A DNA stretch of 64,000 nt from NCBI GenBank assembly GCA_032716605.1, contig CM064523.1, positions 40,207,526-40,271,525 of the forward strand, written 5' to 3'. The first letter of the stretch is position 1. Every line of letters starts with the position of its first letter. The notes beneath the pieces are model-generated. The model was not told the DNA's origin. It did no database searches and saw nothing but the letters and a program-made list of their open reading frames with translations. Origin of the DNA: Paralithodes platypus. Lineage: Eukaryota; Arthropoda; Malacostraca; Decapoda; Lithodidae. The translations under genes were made by a program, and so were the position numbers. This document shows positions 56,331 to 64,000 of the stretch, in pieces.

Positions 56331-57369
56331 TTTTCTTGTTTGTTTTTATAATGTTATATCATTATGTGTAATAAGTAATAAGAAGTGTCATTACAATTAA
56401 GAATAATAACAAAAACAAGTATTATATGAATATGCAATGATGTTTTGTAAAACCTAACTATGCAAAATTAATATTAAGTAGTACATCAATAGATCCTTGG
56501 GACATCGTTTCCTACACACATATATACGTCTTATTTTATCCTCTAATTATCTCTTCTAATTATACAAGCCACATGATCTTCTTTCTCATATATATTTGTA
56601 TGCATATTAGATAGTACCAAAATCGACGCAATGCCGAGTGGCGCTGGTGTTCTTCAAACACGCGCCGGAAGCTAGCTGGCTCGCCCGCTAGCTCACCAGG
56701 AGTACCAACACATTCCGGGAGGGACACATACTTAAAATACTATATTAAGAGATAACCTACAATGCTATAGTTTACAATTTATCATCAACTTACATCATCC
56801 TATTGATGATACATAAGTAGATTCTCATTTTAGACCCCCGTGGATGAGTATGATATATCAAATACTTCAATGCGCATCTCATACCACCTCACTTTGTTTT
56901 TGCACACGACCCTCAACCTCCCGCTCAAGTTAAGAATTAAGGAACTCCTTTCCTTGAGCAAAGTTATGATTTTCCAAGGCTCTATTGACCTTACCTATTT
57001 ATTTTATAATTATTGATTAACCATTGATGAAGCACCTTTCTAGGTGATATGCCCCTTGATATAAGTACCACCATGTGACCTAATAAATTGATTTAGAAAG
57101 AGAATATCTTGACCACCAGAACAAGAAGGTTCTATAGACCCCTCCAGGGATACATCCTCATGCCCTTACCATCCTACATGTTAGAAAGGATCCCTAGCAG
57201 TAATTCTCAATACCAGGTCAAGATACTTTAGGAGAGTTAAGCAATTTTAAGGCTTCTTGAGATACTGGCATCCCACCTTTAGAAGTCTTAGAATTAAACC
57301 TCCATTCAGTTGGACCTACAGCATTCCGAAAGTCCAATATACTGACTTTGAGCTAAAAATCCTATTTTA
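56331..57369. other. Unassigned intergenic DNA
   Basis: AT-rich sequence. I see no gene. Confidence 0.5.
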
Positions 57370-58010
57370 GGGATCTTTGTTGGTTGCGGCATCCCGTCAG
57401 CTAACATAGAGACTCTTGATAGGCGGTGTCTACTAAATTACAGTAGTGTAAGTGACCGGGGCATCCCGGAGCTTCACTTCTATTCTTTCAGTAACCGAAA
57501 CTGTAGCCTGTTACAGGAGCTTTGTTACCACTGGCATCCCAGTGATTAACATAGCTTCTATTACCGGTATAAAGCTTTCCATAGCATAGAAAAGAATGGT
57601 CATGCATCTCGCCCCTTCCTTTATAGTTAAAGAAGTCCACAAACGCACCTTCTCTAAAAGAAGTTGAGGAGAACGGCATCCCGTTCCCAATATTCTCTAG
57701 TGAAAAGTGCTAAGTCCTACTCTAGGAACTTTCTTACTACTGACATCCCGGTATCTAACATTGTCCCTTTTGCTAAGTTCCACTTCCCCTAGTAAAAGTG
57801 GAGAGACTCCGGCATCCTGACCTCTCTACTATTACTCTTGGAAGTGAATACTGTGACAGTGTCCTTTCAGAGGAACTTTGTTACTACTGGCATCCCAGTA
57901 ACTAACATTGTCCCCTCTGTTAGGTTCCACTTTCCCTAGTAAGAGTAGAGAGACTCCGGCATCCCGACCTCTCTACTTATTGCTATTGAAAGTGAACACT
58001 ACCACTTTTC
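57370..58010. repeat. Degenerate tandem array, unit about 146 bp, with GGCATCCC
   Basis: About four units. One marker (CATCCC followed 6-7 bp later by TAACAT) starts at about 57390, 57535, 57744 and 57891; a second (GGCATCC followed by a C/T-rich block) at about 57460, 57673, 57813 and 57960. Spacing is 140-147 bp, except one interval about 65 bp longer. Two more GGCATCCC motifs lie outside at 57263 and 58112. It holds no ORF of note. Confidence 0.75.
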
Positions 58011-58214
58011 ACAGGTAGTCTCGAAACATCTGAGACGGCTGTGAAGGAAGGGTTTGGCAAGATACCCTCAAGGGGACTCTGCACACACAAGTCCTAGGTG
58101 CACTGAGTCTGTGGCATCCCATTAGACTGTGTAACTGAAAGGTTTAAACACCGCCCCGGGTCCCCCAAACCTCTTAAAAAGGTCAAAGACAGTCAGGAAG
58201 AATAGTTCTAAAGT

Positions 58215-58445
58215 CTTTCTGCGTTAGTCCGATATCGTGCCATTTACGTTCGATTCTCACTGAGGCACGATATTTAAGACCCCATTTCAAGAGTACCTTA
58301 ACAGGACTTCATCAACTGTTGATATAAAGGTCAGGATAGTCGAGTATTCCAAATAACCTCTAGAATACTCGCGTTAGTCCGGTATGGTGCCCAGTAATTG
58401 CCAGATGATTACAATTAGTTACGGAGCCATACTTAAGACCCCAAA
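58215..58445. repeat. Two related hairpin-forming segments
   Basis: Each begins GCGTTAGTCCG and ends TTAAGACCCC. In the first, GATATCGTGCC pairs with GGCACGATAT; in the second, GTATGGTGCC pairs with GGAGCCATAC. The arms differ but both pair. The first loop contains GTTCGATTC, like a polymerase III B box. Confidence 0.5.
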
Positions 58446-59392
58446 CCCTTCAACCCAACTGTAACTATCTTCACACAGCCGGCCAACCTGGACGGCCCAC
58501 GGAGGAGCAGACGACTACAGACAGCAAACACCATAACCATCGTCGGAAAGAAGATATAGAAAAGGCACCCTAAGTCGATGACCAGAAATGAGAGAAAGTG
58601 TCTAAGTTAATATACGAAGAGAGCAAAATAAAACAGTCCCCAAGCGACTGTGCCAAAAATCCAAGTTCGAGAGTGAAATAAACAGTCCTAAAAAGTGTTA
58701 AAACTTCAAAAATCTATTACCGTGCTAATATTCGGAATTTAGAGAAACAAAATTAATTTGCGAATGCTATATGGTCTATTGAAGTATTCCCAACCATTAA
58801 AAGTGATTTTCCGAATTAAATCAACTTAAGCCGATTTTGATGCTAAGCGACTCTACCATTATTTCGACCAAGTGAAAATATTTCAGAGTCCCCACTCCAC
58901 TCTGCCATTATTCTAACACGAAGAAAATATTTCAAAGTCCATCCACATTTGACTTTGAGCTTGCTCGCATACCAGTGCGCACAGTATATAACTTAAGATA
59001 CCTATAGTGAAATAATTAACTCTCTTTCATAACCACCATCGCAAGTCTACATCATTGCAAGTACAGTAGAATTAAATCGCTGATTATATTACTTGTAGCA
59101 ACCCTCGATAGTGATTAGTGTAGCTGATTCCAGACAAAAGGAATACAGTTAAGCTGTGCTAAAAATACCTGAACTCCATCCAGATCCACGACTGTGCTCG
59201 AAGATTGAAAGTGTTATTTAAGTGCTAATCATTGTGTTTATGTTTCTAAACTCGCACTCATACTCTATTCGTGTATTTAGAAATTAAGGGAATAAAGTTG
59301 TATTATAAAACTATATTTTGGAGATATATAATTATATCCTCGGTTGTCTTCTTTATATGTATTTGTATGAAATCGGAAGACCCAGTCTAGTT
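58446..59392. other. Unassigned intergenic DNA
   Basis: I see no gene or known repeat. The interval ends at the TTG tail of the LINE. Confidence 0.5.
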
Positions 59393-59412
59393 GTTGTTGT
59401 TGTTGTTGTTCC

Positions 59413-59955
59413 CTAAGCTGCCTGGCCGAACAGCCCCGAGTCCCTGAGAAAGGCCATGGCCACGATCGGGCTTTCCCACAAAGCTCTCATTGAGTGTAGA
59501 TTGTGTTGTTGGCGTAAGTGGTTGTGTGAAATGCAGTCTTCTATGATGTGTTTAATGGTATGGGGTGCTGTGTTACATCCCGGGCAGGTGTCGACAACGG
59601 AGTCATCCAGTCTCTTCTGATAGCTCAGGAGAGCTGGATGGTGTCTCAGCCTGGCCAGGTGGACTCTGTCCTCGCGAGGAAGGGAGGATTCGGAAGGATG
59701 GATTTCGGGAGGTCGTGCATGCAGCTGCGTGTTGTCTGTGAGTGAGTGGATGGATCGGTGAGAGATATGAGTATGGATGTGCTTCTGGAAGTTGGTTCGG
59801 GTTGGGCAGGGAGGGAGAGAGGACAATAATTGTGTGTGATACCGTGTGCTGGGTGTTGTTTTGATATTTCTTGGTGTCTGTGGGTGTGTTGCCATGTAGT
59901 TTAGTGGGTGGTCTTGGTTCGTGGAGGCTGCTGCCAGGAATTGAGTGCCTCTCAT
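59413..59955 (-). pseudogene. LINE C-terminal region with Cys/His knuckle
   Basis: The frame ends at the LINE stop with LRDSGLFGQAA. It contains REDRVHLARLRHHPALLSYQ and CPGCNTAPHTIKHIIEDC, the C-x2-C...H...H...C arrangement often found at LINE C-termini. It continues from the RT frame after a one-base shift near 59955. Confidence 0.8.
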
Positions 59956-60719
59956 GTCCAGATGGATTTGACTTTGAGGATTTTGGTTTCTTGATGTAGG
60001 TGATCTGTGGGTGCAGTAGCTGTGCAGCCTGTAATGATCTTCAGGGCTTTGTTTTGAATAGTCTGTAAGGTCTTATGATGTGTTTCAGCTAGGTTAGAAG
60101 CCCAGGCTGGGCTTGCGTATTCCATCACTGATCTTATGTATTGTGTATATACTGTGGTGGTAGTTTCTTTGTTGTGTCCAAATTTTGTGTGAGCAAGTGA
60201 CCTGAGGGCGTTAAGTCTGGGTGTCAGTTTCTTTTTAATGTTTGTGGTGTGCTGTTTGAATGTCATATGAGTATCATATGTTACTCCTAGGATTTTGGGT
60301 GTGTGTGTATGTGTTAGGGGTGTGTTGTTTATGGTGAGTTGAGGGATGTATTCGTGTTCTCCTGTCCAACTTGTGAGCAGGGTTGCGGTGGATTTGGCTG
60401 GGGCTAGATTAAGTCTGTTTGTAGTGCACCAGCCATGTAGTGTGTTGAGATAGGGTTGAAGGAGATCTGTTGCTCTTTTTGGGTCATGGTGTGTGCATGT
60501 GAGTGTTATGTCATCTGCATAGGAGGCTAAGTTTATTTGGGGCGTATTGGGTGTAGTTATATCGTGCATGTACAGATTGAAGAGTGCGGGCGATAGGACG
60601 GATCCTTGTGGGACTCCGTTTGGAAAGTTTCTGATTTTAGATGACTGACCGGCAAAAGATACGTGTGCACATCTGCCTGCTAGGAAGTTGGCCAGCCACC
60701 TTTTTGTGTTGTTGTGCAT
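59952..60719 (-). pseudogene. LINE reverse transcriptase, catalytic part
   Basis: Visible motifs are FPNGVPQGSVLSPALFNLYM and the catalytic ASYADDITLTC, then the thumb (PKILGVTYDTHMTFKQHT) and MEYASPAWASN with QTIQNKALKIITG. Upstream codons at 60720-60960 give HGFRPLHFTNTLL and TLDISKAFDAIPRHN in the neighbouring frames, so the RT core is complete but shifted. Confidence 0.9.
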
Positions 60720-61512
60720 GTTTGTGTTGTAGATTTTGTTTGTTAGGTTGTGGCGGGGGATGGCATCGAAGGCTTTACTAATGTCGAGTGTGGCTAATAG
60801 TGATCTGTGTGGTGGTCTAGCTGAGTTGATGCCGTCGAAAGCTCTTTGTGTAAGGTCTGTGAGAAGAGTGTTTGTGAAGTGCAGTGGCCGAAAGCCATGT
60901 TGTGTTGGAGCTAGGGAGCTGGAGCTAGGAAGCTAGTATTAGTTGTAATACTAGGCGTTCCATGACTTTGGAGGGGGAGCAAAGGAGTGTGATGGGGCGG
61001 TGCGAGGAGGGTAGCGTGGGGTCTTTGTTGGGTTTGGGGAATGTGATGATGATACCATGCTTCCAAATGTCTGGTATTGTGTTGTGTGAATAGCTGTAGT
61101 TTGATATGTTAGTGAGTGCTTGTATGCCTTGTGGTCCCAGGTGTCTGAGGTGTATGTTGCTTATGTTGTCTAGGCCACAGGCGGGAGAGTGCTTGAGATT
61201 GTTGATGATATGCTTTGTCTGGTGATTGGTGAAGGGTGTATATTCAGGGTCTGTGGGGAATTGTCTCTTACGTCGGATGACACGTCGGTCGTCTTTGTGA
61301 GGTTTTAGTGGCTGACATGTGAAAAGTGATTGATGAGAGTGTTACTTGTTGTTTACATGAAGGAGTAGAGTCTGTTGTTGTGATTGCAGCATGTGATTGT
61401 GTTGTGTTGCTGTTGGAAAGTGTGATGCTGTTTAGTGTTTTGTAGAGTTTTGTGGGGTTTGTTTTGTGATCAAGTGTTTGTAGGAAGTTATTCTAATTTA
61501 GTTTTTGTTGTT

Positions 61513-61939
61513 GTTGTTGTTGTTGTTGTTCCCCAGGCTGTCTGGCCGAACAGCCCCAAGGTCTCGAGCAAGGCCCAGGCGATAAACGAGCGCCCCCACA
61601 AAATCCTCCCTGCTTACCACTAACAAAGCCCGGGTGACCGAAGCCACTCCAAGGCAGGGAGCTGAGGAAGGTGCGGAAATGCCCGGGAAACCAAAGCCCC
61701 ACCCAAGGCCCTGTGCCCCTCAGCAATAATGAAGGGAAAGTTGAGGGGTAAGGGAAAAATGTGACGCTTTGGCTCCCAATCTGCCAACTTCTAGGTTGGC
61801 AGTAGGGAGGTCAATCCACGGAAAAGACGCCGCCACTTGAGATCTAGAAGATATATAAGTAAAAGGAACAGTCAGAGTAAGCTATGGGTATGGCAGAGAT
61901 CGCTCAGTTCTCGCTCTGATAGACCAGCCCATCACCATG
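61513..61939 (-). mobile_element. Short LINE-derived insertion (5' end joined to 3' end)
   Basis: It is flanked by a 12-bp direct repeat GTTTTTGTTGTT (61501-61512 and 61940-61951). Its left end repeats the LINE's own 3' end (CAGGCTGTCTGGCCGAACAG beside a TTG tail). Its other part resembles the LINE's 5' region (GACCGAAGCC.CTCCAAGG; compare 63637-63660). It therefore looks like an internally deleted LINE copy mobilised by LINE machinery. No ORF remains. Confidence 0.7.
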
Positions 61940-61965
61940 GTTTTTGTTGTTCTTGTATTTTGTTG

Positions 61966-63390
61966 TTAGTTTGGGTGTTGAGTGCTTGAATTTGTTGTGT
62001 GATGTCTTGTGTGTGGGGTGCTGGGGAGTGTTTCAGTATGTTGCTTTGTCTGATGAGGTTTTTGAATTTCTGGTGTGAAGTTGGGGTTGTGTCTTTTTCT
62101 GTTACCTCTTGGAATGTGTTTCTTGTCAGCATTTTGGATAGTTTTATTGAGTATGTGTACAACATTGTTGATGTTAGTGATGGGTGTACTGTTTAGAGTT
62201 GTGAAGTGTTGTTCTGTCTCATTTGTGAATGCTTCCCAGTTAGCTCTTTTATAATTGGTGTATGTGTGTTTGTGGCTTGCTGGGGTGAGTCTGGTTTTGG
62301 TGGTGATAATGATCGGGAGGTGGTCAAAGCCTAAGGTTCTGACCACCCTCCAGGATGTTGTGGGGGCGAGTTCTGGGGAGCAAAAGGTGATGTCTGGAGA
62401 TGATGGGTTATAGAGGGCTTGGTGAGGAATATGGGTATGTTGATGGATGTCGTTAAGGATGATGAGGTTATCGGTTTGGTTTTGTAGTACCAGCCCTCTG
62501 TCTGTGTCGGGGTTGTCGACAAACCAGGCCGACGTCTTGGCGTTGAAGTCACCACCCAGGATGATGTGTGGGGTGTGTGGGGTGTTTGTGATGTGTTGTA
62601 AGTGTGGTCTGTATTCATTTGGTACTGTAGGGGATGTTTGGGGAGGGATGTATGTGTTTATGATGGTTATGTTGGAGTTGTTGCCAGTGCGTATTTTAAT
62701 TGACTGTATTTCTGTTGTGTTATCATTTGGGGGAAGGAGGGATTTGGTTTGTACACTGGTTACTATGTATGATATTTCTTTGTGTACCAGGGTGATGAGT
62801 CCACCGCCCCCGCCGACAACCCGGTCTTGTCTGATGGTGGTGAAATTATGAAATGTGGGTGTTTTATGTGTTGTGCGGAGTTTTGTTTCTTGTAAGATGG
62901 CAATGTGTATGTCGTGTTGTTTGATGAAGTGTGAGAGTTCGTGTTTCTTTGTGTTGATGCCATCTATGTTCAGTTGAAGAATGTTAATGTTATGTGCACG
63001 ATGTATGTTGGGTGCTGCTGCACGAGGATGGGGTGGGGGGGGGGGTGAGGGGGGGGGGGGAGGGAGGGGGTGGGGGGGGGAGGGTGAGGTGGGGTGTGGG
63101 TGAGGGAGGGACTGGGGGTTGGGATGGGTGAGGTGGGGGTGGGGATTGGGGAGCAGGAGATGGGGGTTGGAATGGATTAGGATGGGGTGTGGTGTGTTGA
63201 GTTGAGGATGTGGATGGTATGGGAAGGTTAGGTGGACGGGTTTTAGGGGGGGGGGGGGGAGTGGATGATATGGGAAGGTTAGCGTGGTTGGGGAGGAGAG
63301 GGGGACGGGTTTTAGGTGAGGGATTTGACTGGGAGAGGGAGGGGCATGAGGAACAGGTCCAGGTGTTTGTGTAGTGTTTCTTGGAGGCAA
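61966..63390 (-). pseudogene. LINE apurinic-type endonuclease
   Basis: After 150 proline-rich codons that overlap the poly-G tract, the endonuclease runs from about 62990 to 62200: NINILQLNIDGI, AILQETKLR, HIILGGDFNAKTSAW, NPSSPDITFCS and GFDHLPIII. Catalytic N, E, D and H positions are present. The frame ends at 61966 after a shift near 62100; the continuation (61932-62165) reaches the insertion. Confidence 0.9.
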
Positions 63391-63748
63391 GTGTTGTGCA
63401 GGTGAAGTGGGTCCAGTTCCCGCATGAATTGCAGAGAACTGAACCCTTAGTATGGCGACTCAAAGTGATGGGTTTTGAGCAAGTTGGACATATGTATGTA
63501 TACGTGGGTCCTGGGTTGCTCTCAATGTCTCCGGCTAGAAGAAGTCTTCGAGAAATGACAGCCGGAGAGTAATTTCTCGGTGTAGGAAAAACTGTGTGAT
63601 GTGTGTGTGTGGTGTGAGAGGTGTGGAAATTCCCGGCGCGACCGAAGCCGCTCCAAGGACCCGTGCCCCCAGGGAGGGGGCAGGGGATGGTTGTGATGGT
63701 GAGGCTCCCGAAACTGCTCCCCGCGGCCGGCATCCGGTTTTCCTCCAC
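62990..63748 (-). pseudogene. LINE N-terminal module: 2A-like motif and PHD-like finger
   Basis: The ATG at 63748 is followed by about 65 residues, then SRRLLLAGDIESNPGP, in which DIESNPGP (63506-63529) matches the D-x-E-x-N-P-G-P consensus of 2A sequences and is preceded by the usual leucine-rich stretch. 2A motifs make the ribosome release the upstream peptide and continue. The downstream product would begin with the proline and a finger of PHD type (CPTCSK, CNSCGNWTHFTC, WTCSSC). The frame then enters a proline-rich region encoded by the G tract and diverges from the endonuclease frame. 2A motifs are known at the N-termini of several LINEs. Confidence 0.8.
63010..63335. repeat. G-rich tract coding for a proline-rich linker
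   Basis: Runs of 8-14 G at 63036-63090 and 63247-63260 (C on the coding strand). Such homopolymers mutate easily and probably caused the frame change between the N-terminal module and the endonuclease. Confidence 0.85.
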
Positions 63749-63800
63749 TGGTCATTGATTTTGTATTCAGCCGTGGAGGGTCGGCAGCCATCCACGGTTG

Positions 63801-64000
63801 GCAGCCTCGGGAGGTCTAGTAGAACTCACCTGTTAGTAGGGTCATTTGCTTGGAATCCGTGACCATTTTGTTCCTACCTTTTACTCTCGATGGATTTGAC
63901 AACCTGAACCATTTTAAAGGAAAATTAGCTCCTATGCCCCTCTGAAAAATGACGGCTAACTCTGCTAGAGCCCAATATTCAAAATGGCCACCAATGCCAT
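63801..64000. other. LINE 5' flank or leader
   Basis: Too short to judge. CACCTG at 63826 is followed by TTAGTAGGG. I see no gene. Confidence 0.4.

Larger units (their letters stand above)
59393..63800 (-). mobile_element. LINE with 2A-like motif, PHD-like finger, endonuclease and RT
   Basis: A nearly complete minus-strand LINE. Its 3' end is a CAA-repeat tail (TTG on plus, 59393-59410) directly after the ORF stop. In order it encodes an N-terminal module with a 2A-like motif and zinc finger, a proline-rich linker, apurinic-type endonuclease, reverse transcriptase and a C-terminal cysteine/histidine knuckle. A 427-bp LINE-derived element is inserted at 61513-61939. Frames change in the poly-G tract, near 62100, in 60740-61500 and near 59955. 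The 5' edge is approximate. Confidence 0.85.

Overview
This 64 kb window comes from a repeat-rich animal nuclear genome. I found no rRNA, no intact tRNA and no recognisable single-copy host gene; almost everything identifiable is a transposable element or simple repeat. The mix (RTE-type and other non-LTR elements, a Penelope-like element, a Ty3/gypsy element of Gmr1 type, an Academ-like element, piggyBac, hAT and Harbinger DNA transposons, long TA and GT microsatellites) fits an aquatic invertebrate. A decapod crustacean is my best guess, but this is inference from repeat style only.

Layout. 1-2160: unassigned DNA with a 165-bp stub of an RTE-like LINE. 2161-11569: a 9.4-kb LTR retrotransposon on the minus strand, whose integrase lies upstream of reverse transcriptase. 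11570-16475: a minus-strand LINE tail, a diverged LTR of a related element split by a TTAA MITE, a second LINE tail and GT repeats. 17071-19018: a Harbinger-type non-autonomous element. 20263-21198: a mariner-like end pair holding another LINE tail.

21395-42285 is the most informative part: one old plus-strand LINE split three times. A 10.4-kb hAT element (22206-32624) sits in its ORF1 with an 8-bp target duplication. A piggyBac element (33564-38699) and a TTAA MITE (38710-39197) sit 10 bp apart in its ORF2. The hAT element itself carries two TTAA MITEs, an RTE-like LINE and a Harbinger element; the piggyBac element carries another LINE. At each main junction the interrupted reading continues once the target duplication is counted once, so the order of insertion can be read directly.

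42914-48212: a DNA transposon, probably Academ-like, with long inverted repeats and an open 1,450-codon frame ending in an XPG/FEN1-like nuclease region and a CXC cysteine motif. 50640-55925: a Penelope-like element with a hammerhead-like core, split by a LINE with a restriction-like endonuclease and a PHD finger. 57370-58010: a degenerate tandem array with the motif GGCATCCC. 59393-63800: a minus-strand LINE whose N-terminal module contains a 2A-like motif followed by a PHD-like finger, with a LINE-derived short insertion inside it.

Most elements carry frameshifts or stops. The best preserved frames are the Academ-like protein, the RTE-like polyprotein and the C-terminal three quarters of the piggyBac transposase.
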